The notes beneath the pieces were generated by a model. The model searched no databases, had not been told where the DNA came from, and saw nothing but the letters and a program-made list of their open reading frames with translations. Shown here piece by piece: positions 52,605 to 62,837 of a stretch of DNA of 64,000 nucleotides. The position numbers and the translations under genes were made by a program. The first letter of the stretch is position 1, and every line of letters begins with the position of its first letter. The stretch comes from Saccharomycodes ludwigii (lineage: Eukaryota > Ascomycota > Saccharomycetes > Saccharomycodales > Saccharomycodaceae): NCBI RefSeq assembly GCF_020623625.1, contig NC_060202.1, positions 372,001 through 436,000 of the forward strand. Direction: 5' to 3'.

Positions 52605-54185
52605 CTATACACTAATTGTTTTCCAAATATTTAAACCATCTGTACCGGTACTAACCAAGCAACCAGGAATCTGTTTGTGCCATTTAACGTCTTTAACATC
52701 TTTTTGCCAATGAACAAATAACAATTGTGGAGGGATTTGTTGTAACTCTTTAGCCTCAGCAGCCTGTTGTTTAATTTCCTCATCGTCCGCTTCCACAGAT
52801 AAATCCCATAGAGTAACAGTATTATCTTCAGAAGCAACAGCAATAATGGACTCATCCAATGGGTTGAAGCTTATAGAGGTAATAGGACCCTTGTGGAACT
52901 CATATTGTGCTACTGGAGACGGCGATGCATTGTTTGGTGAAAATTGTCTTAGATCCCAAACACCCCAAGTACCATTATCATCACCACTTGCTAACAAATA
53001 ACCGATCTTTTCATTCCAACTAATGACGTTAACATCAGTGTTGGATGCTTTCACGGAGATGGCTGGCTTGTGTTTTTTAGATCTGGTATCCCAAATCCTT
53101 ATAAACCCGTCACAACCACAAGTAGCAAAAACAGTAGGCTCAGCACGCGACCACTGGATATCCTCAATGGATTTATTGTTGTCCACAGTAAATGGTTGTT
53201 TATCAGTAACCCATTTAGAAGTAGTCCTTTGCGTAAAGAAGATACGACCAGAACAATCACCACTTAATAAAGCACCATTTTTAATTAATGGAGACCAATC
53301 TAAACCATAGCCCTCAACGTTACCATGGTTTCTAATTGTGTGAATAGGATGTTTAGCTTGCTTCGGAATCTGATAACCGGGTGTATCAAATGCTTTAACT
53401 TGGGATGCTAGATTGTGAATGTAAACTTCTCCATTTTCAGACATTGAAGCTGTTAAAATCTCTTGGCCTTGCACGCCAGAAAATGAAGAGACTTTTAATC
53501 TATTTGTAGTATCTCTTAACGAAATGCTTTCATTTTCAATGATCGGGTCCAGATCTTCATTGTTGTCTTCATCTTCATCATCGTCATCTTCTTCATCATC
53601 TTTTTTCACCAACGTTTTCGTTAATTGACTTAATTTTAATACGAGCAACTCATTATCTTTCTTTCTGGATGCTTGTGTAGCGGTAGTCATCAAAATAGAT
53701 TGCGGATAATTTCTACGTTCCATACCCAAATTATCTGGGATAATATCTAAAGTCATACATGGCCAAGGTAAATTTACATTGTGCAACATCTCGTAAACCG
53801 TTGGATCTGCTTCTAAAACCTCATCGGGACCTAATGGTCGTGATAAATGTGGTAAATATAATTGTTGTTCATTACTATTAACATTGCTGGATTCATCCTG
53901 TTCAATAATTTTTTGAGCTTTTTCTTGCTGTTTTTCTAAAAACAATTCAGTAGCTTCCTCACCGGTTTCTTCATCTTCATCTTCTTCGTCATCTACTTCG
54001 ATAATTTCTCCATCACTTTCAAAATCATCACCATATGGGTCCTCAAACTCACCCATTTCACTATTTATATTTTCATCAACCACAGGCTCTTGATGTTTTG
54101 ATGGTAAACTTCCAGAATCAATCTTGCTTGCAACGATTCTATCAATTTTTTCGTTTGCATCTTCACTAATTCTTTTTTTAGACAT
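52605..54185 (-). CDS. RRB1: WD40 ribosome-biogenesis chaperone Rrb1
   Basis: A 526-residue protein from the ATG at 54185 ([10 protein letters not shown]). The frame is open upstream but only with a GTG, so the ATG is preferred. The N-terminus is acidic with the GRWD1-type region ([35 protein letters not shown]). A second acidic run lies near residues 200-215. The C-terminal WD40 propeller shows repeats ending in [26 protein letters not shown] and LNIWKT. Rrb1 is the dedicated nuclear chaperone of ribosomal protein Rpl3. Its place before JLP2 and orientation match YMR131C. Length is near the usual ~511. Confidence 0.93.
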   Translation of the reverse strand: MSKKRISEDANEKIDRIVASKIDSGSLPSKHQEPVVDENINSEMGEFEDPYGDDFESDGEIIEVDDEEDEDEETGEEATELFLEKQQEKAQKIIEQDESSNVNSNEQQLYLPHLSRPLGPDEVLEADPTVYEMLHNVNLPWPCMTLDIIPDNLGMERRNYPQSILMTTATQASRKKDNELLVLKLSQLTKTLVKKDDEEDDDDEDEDNNEDLDPIIENESISLRDTTNRLKVSSFSGVQGQEILTASMSENGEVYIHNLASQVKAFDTPGYQIPKQAKHPIHTIRNHGNVEGYGLDWSPLIKNGALLSGDCSGRIFFTQRTTSKWVTDKQPFTVDNNKSIEDIQWSRAEPTVFATCGCDGFIRIWDTRSKKHKPAISVKASNTDVNVISWNEKIGYLLASGDDNGTWGVWDLRQFSPNNASPSPVAQYEFHKGPITSISFNPLDESIIAVASEDNTVTLWDLSVEADDEEIKQQAAEAKELQQIPPQLLFVHWQKDVKDVKWHKQIPGCLVSTGTDGLNIWKTISV

Positions 54186-54489
54186 ATTTCTGATGGTTTT
54201 TTTTCCCCTTTTTTTTCTTTTTCTTTTTCCTTTTAAAATCACTGAGATATATATCCTAAATACTCAACATACAAGCTGAAAAGAAAGTCGGATGTGTTTG
54301 AGGTTAAAAAAATTAACACTTTATTTATATATATAAATTTCTATTGTTGCATGAGCGTGCGTTTATTTTATAACTTAAAAAATTTTTTTCTTTGAAATAT
54401 TGAAAAAAAAAAAAAAAAAAAAAAAAAAAAGAAACGACAATTGCAAAAATAAACAAAATTTTGATTTTTCCAATACAAAAAGTAAAAAA

Positions 54490-54529
<40 letters not shown>

Positions 54530-54602
54530 GAAAAGGTGGAAACATGATTGATAAGAAAGATTCAGTTAAATATATCCATTCATATCTTCAACACAATGCC
54601 TA
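54186..54602. other. RRB1 promoter region and JLP2 3' end
   Basis: It contains an AAAAAATTTTTTT word near 54377 (weakly like the RRPE element of ribosome-biogenesis genes), A-runs of about 27 (54403-54430) and about 24 (54484-54507), and (TA)n at 54508-54529. No PAC element or gene is seen. Confidence 0.6.
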
Positions 54603-55235
54603 TCACAGGGACTCTTGTTCTTCCCTCTTTTTCTGTTTTTTTCTAACCTTCTTCAGTTTCTCTTGTTCAATTAAAAAATCTTTGTTTTTCTTTACATAAT
54701 CTATTAGAAAATCAGGATCTTTCGATGCTTTAGCCGCGGACAATAGACATTGTACACTTTTAAAATAGTTACTCTCTTGAACAATAGAATGTAAATCGTC
54801 AACTTCTACTCTGGTTTTCTGTAATCTATTCAAAATCTTTTGATTTCTTTGATAACACATTATTCGTTGAACAAACCTGGTAGATTTGAAGGAAACTTCT
54901 CCAGGATTCATAGTTCCGGATTTCTTCAAATTATACCAAGGTGTGTATATAATCCTACATTCCGGCAGTTTGTTACCGTGTATGCTTGAAGATTTGCACA
55001 ATTGTAAAACATCTAATAAAACATCCTTAGGAATATCATCAATTCCCTTATCTTTGTCATGCAGTTTTAAATATATATGACCACTAGAATATTTATCGGC
55101 ATGGAACCAAATCATATTGGACTCTCTATAGCCATATTTGATTAATAAATCATTTTCAAATTTATCTTTTCCTGTTATCAGCCAATAAGGATGGGTCGTA
55201 TTTTCTTCATGTAGTGACTGATAAAAGTAGACCAT
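54603..55235 (-). CDS. JLP2: CCDC25-family NFACT-R domain protein Jlp2
   Basis: A 210-residue protein, against about 208 in S. cerevisiae. The ATG at 55235 is chosen because the family begins MVFYF/MVYFY. An in-frame ATG at 55301 would add 22 residues without family support. The NFACT-R core is clear: PYWLITGKDKFENDLLIKYG, NMIWFHADKYSSGHIYLKLH, IPKDVLLDVLQLCKSSSIHG, then RIIYTPWYNLKKSGTMNPGE. The C-terminus is a basic coiled coil (LIEQEKLKKVRKKQKKREEQ). Related NFACT domains act in ribosome quality control, but the role of Jlp2 is not established. Position after RRB1 matches YMR132C. It is the last gene of the zipper block. Confidence 0.93.
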   Translation of the reverse strand: MVYFYQSLHEENTTHPYWLITGKDKFENDLLIKYGYRESNMIWFHADKYSSGHIYLKLHDKDKGIDDIPKDVLLDVLQLCKSSSIHGNKLPECRIIYTPWYNLKKSGTMNPGEVSFKSTRFVQRIMCYQRNQKILNRLQKTRVEVDDLHSIVQESNYFKSVQCLLSAAKASKDPDFLIDYVKKNKDFLIEQEKLKKVRKKQKKREEQESL

Positions 55236-55576
55236 GCTAGCCTCAACTTTCTTTTTTTTTGATATATCTGCCGGGCAATTAGAACTTACATAAGATTTCA
55301 TTTTTCTTTTGTAATAAAAAAGGAAATTAGTATTAAACAATAAATAGCTTTAATGAATTTCAAAATTGCTAAAAAAATAAAAAAGGGGGGGAGGGAAAGC
55401 CTGGAAAATATATGACTTGAGACCGGGTAAAAATAAAATAAAATAAGATAAAATAAAATACGAAAAATTAAAGCATAAAAAAAAAAAAAAAAAAAAATCC
55501 TTTGTTCATTGCTGCAAATAAGCCTTTTACTGCCATCAGTCTAAATAAAAAAGTAAACCTGACATTATCAGAAAAC
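55236..55576. other. divergent promoter region, JLP2 / PNGase A-like gene
   Basis: It holds a G7 run at 55385-55391, (AAAAT)n near 55429-55460 and an A-run of about 20 at 55478-55497. The conserved S. cerevisiae gene order ends here. No gene. Confidence 0.6.
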
Positions 55577-57814
55577 ATGGGGACTAAAGGTAGAGAAATG
55601 GATATTTGGAATAGTTTAACCTCTGTTTGTGATGAGGAAAAGCAACAACAACAACAAACACAAATGCCTGATAACCCTTCATACACTAGAGATTCTCAAG
55701 ACAATAAAAGTATTGACGCTGAAAATAAAAATGAGTACATTTTGAACAATGATCAACAAAGCGTTGTTTCTATAGACGCAAATACTAGCAATCTTGATCT
55801 AGAAATTCAACTAAAACCCCCTATTGAGCCTTTTTTTAAGAAAACCAGAGTTACAAAATTCTATATATTTATTAAGACCATCAAATATTTTACATGGTTG
55901 ATTGCAGTTTTGATGTCTGCCAAAGTGATTTTCGGCTTGTGTTATAATTATGGATATTTTAGCAACAACCATAAAGTTGTGGACAATATAAAGATGCCAT
56001 GCCAGAATCTCTCCCAACAATGGGCTAAACCCTTACAACTTGACCATGGTTACTCCGAGTCTTTTGAAATTACTATAGAAGAAGAACCATCCCCCAGCCC
56101 AGTATACACTCAAAACTTGTTGACATATAATTTTGGAAATTCTTGGGGTAAACCTGCCAAATTCAAAGTCGTTCCATGGGAGAATACTACTGCTTACAAC
56201 ACTATTTATCTAGAATTGAAAACGTTTGTTAATGGTACCCAATACGACAGATTGTTACACGTTTTCATTAATAATATAACAATATGGAGGAGCTCAACCG
56301 TTGAACCATTTAATAGAACTGATATCCATAGTAGAAGTGTTAAAGACATTACAAAGTATATAAAATTATTCAAAAATAACAAAGAGCTAGAGATGGTCTT
56401 TCAATTAGACAATATAGTGACAGCAAAGTTGGATGGTGTGTTTTCTGTTGAGTTGAATGTAAACTATTACAATTTAACAAAAGAAAATTATGATGAACAA
56501 ACTACTGAGTCTGAAAAGTTTTTAAAGGATGTTTTATTGGATCATGTTAATCCTTACTCTTCACCTGATTTTTTAGAACCCTTGATCTCTACACAAAGAA
56601 TAACGCCGCTATTATATTATCCACACACTCAAATCCAAAGGCCTTATTCACATTCTTTGAAACCATTCATTGAATCGTTAGACCCTAAGGATACAATAAA
56701 GATTTCAGCCGAGGTATTTTTGAATGGCAATGCCGCAGAAGAGTTTTGGTACTCTAATGTTTTGGATAAATATGCAGGCAGATTTTCTAAACAGGGACAT
56801 GAATTATTAGGCCATGGTCCTATGAGAACTTTGAATGTCTATTTGACTACTGAACCTCCAAATAAAAGTTTGAAAAGTGATAAGGGTCAAAATCCAAGAA
56901 AATTAATTCATTCTGTCATTCCAAATCCAACCATTTTTACAGGTGGTATTTCGCCGCCACTTTGGAAGCCTGTTGTTAGTATTGGTACCTTTGATTTGAC
57001 ACCGATTCTTATTGACTTAACACCATACATGAATGAATTGTTATTTAACTCTGAGAAAGAGTGGTTTTTAGAATTCGAAATTGCTAGCAGCTTTGATACT
57101 GATTCATACAAAGAGACCATTGGTGAAAATTGGATTTTGAGCGGCAATTTAATGGCTTGGTGTGGCGATACTGGGAAACACCCATTAAAGTATCTCTACG
57201 AAATTGATTCTAATCAGAATTCTATGTTCAAAGTTAAAGCAAAAGACGATGAACCTGATGAATTAGAACAAAGGGTTGAGTCAAATTCGAGTTTGCTTAC
57301 CGTCCACAGAATTCAGTACAAAGATACAGAGTATTTTTTGAATACCAAGTTTCATAATCTTCTTATCAACACCCAAGTTTATAAAAAATACGGTGATCAT
57401 CAAAGCAACCATGTTTTACTTGTCACTGGGACTGAATTTGAGGTTATAGACACAGAAACAGATCAAATTGTTTTTCTCGGTTCAGATGATTCAAATTGGG
57501 CACTCGAAACAACAATAAACACTATTGAGGTTGATGAGTCTGCTTCTGAGCTAACTTACAAGTCCAATATCAGTTTGAACTATAAGAGGAATGTTTCTTT
57601 GTTAAGTTGTGATAGTGAGGATAATGTTAATTTATACAATTTGCAAGCCACTCAAATCGGTGACTCAGTGTACACTTTATCTCCCTCTTCAAATTATGGT
57701 AGCGGTAATAGTATTCACTCCGTCGAGGTTGATAGAACCTGGCCTTGGCAAAGAAAGTACAATAGGGTTGTAATTGTAAAAGACAATAAGGCCATTGTTG
57801 ATGTTCGAACGTAA
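55577..57814 (+). CDS. PNGase A-like membrane glycoprotein
   Basis: A 745-residue predicted type II membrane protein from the first ATG (55577). A cytosolic Gln/Asn-rich tail is followed by one hydrophobic helix (about residues 101-123, with WLIAVLMSAKVIFGL). A large luminal part has many N-x-S/T sites. It carries the plant/fungal peptide-N-glycanase A fold signatures: EVFLNGNAAEEFWYSNVLDK near residue 395, GPMRTLNVYL, and GGISPPLWKPVVSIGTFDLT leading into PILIDLTPYMNELL near residue 480. PNGase A enzymes cut N-glycans from Asn. Here that activity is inferred from the domain only. I know of no S. cerevisiae ortholog. It sits exactly at a break in conserved gene order, between JLP2 and SPT10. 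The frame is intact. Codon use looks like its neighbours, so there is no sign of recent transfer. Confidence 0.75.
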   Translation: MGTKGREMDIWNSLTSVCDEEKQQQQQTQMPDNPSYTRDSQDNKSIDAENKNEYILNNDQQSVVSIDANTSNLDLEIQLKPPIEPFFKKTRVTKFYIFIKTIKYFTWLIAVLMSAKVIFGLCYNYGYFSNNHKVVDNIKMPCQNLSQQWAKPLQLDHGYSESFEITIEEEPSPSPVYTQNLLTYNFGNSWGKPAKFKVVPWENTTAYNTIYLELKTFVNGTQYDRLLHVFINNITIWRSSTVEPFNRTDIHSRSVKDITKYIKLFKNNKELEMVFQLDNIVTAKLDGVFSVELNVNYYNLTKENYDEQTTESEKFLKDVLLDHVNPYSSPDFLEPLISTQRITPLLYYPHTQIQRPYSHSLKPFIESLDPKDTIKISAEVFLNGNAAEEFWYSNVLDKYAGRFSKQGHELLGHGPMRTLNVYLTTEPPNKSLKSDKGQNPRKLIHSVIPNPTIFTGGISPPLWKPVVSIGTFDLTPILIDLTPYMNELLFNSEKEWFLEFEIASSFDTDSYKETIGENWILSGNLMAWCGDTGKHPLKYLYEIDSNQNSMFKVKAKDDEPDELEQRVESNSSLLTVHRIQYKDTEYFLNTKFHNLLINTQVYKKYGDHQSNHVLLVTGTEFEVIDTETDQIVFLGSDDSNWALETTINTIEVDESASELTYKSNISLNYKRNVSLLSCDSEDNVNLYNLQATQIGDSVYTLSPSSNYGSGNSIHSVEVDRTWPWQRKYNRVVIVKDNKAIVDVRT

Positions 57815-58034
57815 AGCTAATAAAAGTGACATTTGTTCGTTATCTTTGTTTAATATTTTAAAGATTATTACATAATAGGATTTTAATATTTGTTCTGTCT
57901 GTTGACTACGAGCGTTTTGTATTGATTGTTTTTATCTCGCTCTCTTTCCCCTTCCTCTTATATCTTTCTTTTTGATGACTAATTCTTAGCTAAAGGCAAA
58001 AGAAAATAAACATACAACTTTTAGTACATAAAGC

Positions 58035-59425
58035 TTAATCTGAATCTGAATCATTATTCGTGACAATGTCCAAGATCATTGTTTTTAAAGAGTTTTGTGA
58101 AGTAGAGTTATTAGTATCTGGGTCCTGATTCTTTGGATTATTAAAATTTTCATTTTTATTAGATTGCTTGGAAATGTTTTGTTGATCCATTCTAGAAGAA
58201 ATTTTGTTGTTCAAGGAAGACAAAGCCGCTTGTAAGTAAGTATCTCTTTGGTTCATTCTATTGGTTAGATTATTTGAACGAAAAGTTGTTAATAATTCTG
58301 TAAAATTTTTTTTCCCTGTTACATCTTCCATTCGTGCCTTAATAGGAGTATGTGTCGGTTTTATTGTTAAGCCATAATCTTTATGATTATTAGAACTTTT
58401 TTTGTTGGAAAATTTTTTTTGGGATTTACAGTACCCACAATTTTCTACAATTTTAAAAATTGTATCTTTTATTCTTGGCCAAAAATAATGTTTATTTATT
58501 TCTTTAGAGAGTTTGTTTATTCCACAATGATTCAAATTATGCAGTTTTTCAGCATGTTTATATTGCTCATTAATATTGTAAATAACTTCTTTACCATTCA
58601 AAAATAGTTTATCGTTGATCTCATCATATCTATAACGTAATCTTGACGACCTTAAATTGGCTTTTTCAGCTCTATCCGCCGAATCTGGATAAGTATTGGT
58701 TCGGAAAAAGTGTCTTAATCTTAAATATTTTACTATATTTCCTTCTGAATCAATAATTTTATTGTACCGCCTAATAGGCTCTCTTAACTTATTATCGTCA
58801 CGCTTATCTTTTGTTGCAAAAGTATTTGTGGCTACTGCATTCGTAGAAGCTGCAGCATCGATATCAGTTTCTTGATTATTTGCTATCCCTGAATGGTTTA
58901 ATTCTTGATAATAAAAATAACTAGCCACTGGATCGTCAAAGCCCTTCAATACACCGCTTGCTGGCAATTTCCCCAACCGTTTGAAATCTAAAGATTCAAA
59001 GATTCTTCTGATGCCCACGTTGTTCTCATATACGAGGGGGAAAATAGTCAATGTAAAACCCAACAATGTACTCCATTCCAAATATTTTTCAACCATAATC
59101 TTGCCAATCCCCTTGCCTCTGATACCAGCGTTGACTAAAAATGTTGAGGAACAAATGTGAGACGATCTACCGGGATATGCTGGTTTGATGTAAAATGCTC
59201 CTAAGCATTTTTTTTCCCATTGAATAGAATTTAATTTGCTGTTTTTCAAATTATTTACCTTCCGTTTTTTAGAGTGTTTAAATGCAGTTAGATCCAATTC
59301 TGGTATTTCTCCCAATACCATAACACAAACTAATCCATCTTGGGGGTTAAACTCATCATCATCATCTTTTAGAAAATCAATTGATCTTTTGTTATTTAGT
59401 TGTTTGCCACTTAAAGTATGTGTTA

Positions 59426-59458
<33 letters not shown>

Positions 59459-60227
59459 CATCAACGGTATTAGTATTCGCAATGTCATTATTATTGTCCC
59501 CACCGGTATTTTCAGTATTTATATCTAATTCAGTATTATTATTATATTTTCGATGTTTATTGACAAACCAATAATCTATAAATTCCTGATAAGTTAAGGG
59601 TTCATAAAAAGGTAAAGTATCACCCTTCTCAATTTCCATATTGAATTCTTCTAATAAAAAAAATAAAAGCCCCTGCGGTAATAATTCTGGTATAGCTGGA
59701 TAAAGTGGATATAAAGTAGCTGCTGTCTCGCCATCTTTTAACACAAGTGAAAATGGTTCTGGTAACAAATATTCCGTGCCTATTTCCACGTTTTGTTGCT
59801 CTTGATGGCTATTCATGTTTTCATTTTGATAAGGTTGCTCCATGTTTGGGTTCATTTTTTTTTCTTGTTTTTGCTGTTGTAACTTTTGATCTTGTGAGAA
59901 TAGGTTAGAATTTTGTTGAAAGGGATACGGATAATTTATATCCTCTATAATCTGCCCATCTTTATAGTACTCTTCTACATCATACGCACAGCTCTTGCCA
60001 TATTCATCATCATACTCGTCTTCTACCTCATCATCATCATTTTCTGAATCAAAATCATCTTCTTCTCTATAATCATCGTCATCCTCATCATCTTCATCAT
60101 CAAGATCTAGTTGTAACTCAAATATAGAGTTTATATGCTCTTCATTATTGTATTGATGAAAATGGTTAATATGATCGCCATCATAATTTAGTTTTAAAGA
60201 ATTCATTGGGTGGTCAGTGTTATTCAT
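58035..60227 (-). CDS. SPT10: Spt10, histone-gene activator with GNAT and integrase-like zinc finger
   Basis: A 730-residue protein, against about 640 in S. cerevisiae. A strongly acidic N-terminus (about residues 40-75) is followed by a Gln/Asn-rich linker. The GNAT domain spans about 300-440, with the acetyl-CoA loop GIRGKGIGKIMVEKYLEW and ENNVGIRRIFESLDFKRLG. Near residues 557-598 lies an H2C2 zinc finger, HAEKLHNLNHCGIN...CGYC, of the kind also found in retroelement integrases. In S. cerevisiae this finger helps the Spt10 dimer bind paired upstream elements of core histone genes. The pairing of GNAT and H2C2 finger identifies Spt10. Next to GCD14, as YJL127C is near YJL125C; NIT2 (YJL126W) is missing between them. 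Poly-N and poly-Q runs account for part of the extra length. Confidence 0.93.
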
Positions 60228-60675
60228 CGCGTTTTGACTATTAATACTGAATAAGGATAATCCAGCTTTTATTGATTTATGTGATTTTAACTTTTAAAGT
60301 TATTTAAAGTTTTACCTCTGTCTTAAATAATTAGTAATTTGATCTGACAGAGTAAATTTTTTTTTATTCAATTAAAAACGAAAAAAAAAAATCTATTTTT
60401 CTTTTCCTTGATGGATATTTAATATAAATATTACTAGAGAGCAAGAACGTGTTTTTTTTTTTCTTTTTTTTTTTTTTTGGTGTTTTAATTATAGAGCAGT
60501 TTAAATATGAACAATTAACGGGCTTTTAACCCCATTTTCTTAAGATAGCATAAACGATATAACTATTAGCTGATTTTTGTTTGAAAAACCGAAAAGTTAA
60601 TTACAAAGTTTGGACATTAAAATTAAACAATAATTATTTTACAAATTATACACTTACTTGTATTTTTTTTTTTTT
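60228..60675. other. SPT10 promoter region and GCD14 3' end
   Basis: AT-rich sequence with T and A runs (60354-60364, 60451-60478, 60665-60678). In S. cerevisiae NIT2 lies in this interval; no trace of it is seen here. No gene. Confidence 0.6.
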
Positions 60676-62010
<1,335 letters not shown>

Positions 62011-62089
62011 TTATGGAGAGAATTCAGTTTTGGAGCTGTTTTTTTTTTTTTTTTTTTTTTTTTAATTGTATTTTCTTTATTTTCGACAA

Positions 62090-62195
62090 AGAAAAAGAAA
62101 TGAGGTAAAAAAGAAATGAGGTAAAAAAAGAAATGTGGGAAAAAAAGAAATTGGGGAAAAGGAAAAAGGGAAAAGGGAAAAGGGAAAAGGGAAAG
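62090..62195. repeat. purine-rich minisatellite upstream of GCD14
   Basis: About four degenerate units of the type AAAAAAGAAATGAGGT (16-17 nt) pass into (GGGAAAA)n. The + strand is almost all purine. Such tracts can form triplex or G-rich structures. It lies 80-185 bases before the GCD14 start. Confidence 0.85.
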
Positions 62196-62354
62196 CGATT
62201 GTCCGATAAGGCATATATCCGGTAACGAATGCTTAAGGTTTTTGGTATTGCTTTTTTTCATTTGCAGAACATCTTCAATAATTTGCCTTCACTTCTCTCC
62301 CCTTATTTATTAGCCGCTCATTTTCTGGCTGAATGATTGATATAAAAGGGGGGA

Positions 62355-62389
<35 letters not shown>
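62355..62389. repeat. (TGTC)n tetranucleotide microsatellite with flanking G-runs
   Basis: More than eight TGTC units, with GGGGGG just before and GGGG plus GGGGG just after. One of the few GC-balanced patches in the window. Confidence 0.95.
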
Positions 62390-62837
62390 GGGGAGGGGGT
62401 GACAAGGTCAGACTGTTGCGGAGGGAAAGGGAAAGGGATAATAATCAAATAAAAATAAATATAAAACGGACTTTTTTATTATTATTATTATTATTATTAT
62501 TGTTTAACTTGCTTTGTTCTAGACTACAAATAAATTATAAGTCAACTAAATTATATACAAGGGTGTTGCCGCCCCCCTCAATATTTAAATTAACAATAAA
62601 AATTAAGCTTAGAGGCGATGATTACTGATAACTAATAAACCACAAAAAGTTATATTAACATAACTGATCTTTATTATTATTATTATTATAATTATTATTA
62701 TAATTATTATAAAAGTCAAATAAATAAATATATAAAATACCAATCAGAAAAATGTGAAAAAAGAAGAAAAAAAAAAAATAAAAAAAGAAAGAAAGAAAGA
62801 AAAAACAAAAACAAAAACAAACAAACAAACAAACAAA

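Larger units (their letters stand above)
62011..62837. other. divergent promoter region, GCD14 / acyl-CoA dehydrogenase gene
   Basis: No gene is seen. It is rich in simple repeats: T23 at 62041-62063, a purine-rich minisatellite at 62090-62195, (TGTC)n at 62355-62389 flanked by G-runs, (TTA)n at 62476-62501, (ATT)n near 62669-62710, and CAAAAA/CAAA units just before the start. GTCCG at 62201 and CGGAC at 62467. No CGG-N15-18-CCG oleate-type element was found. Confidence 0.7.

Noticed and set aside
58430-58560. Integrase-like H2C2 zinc finger as a retroelement remnant
   Set aside because: It is an integral part of the intact SPT10 frame and a known feature of that host gene family.
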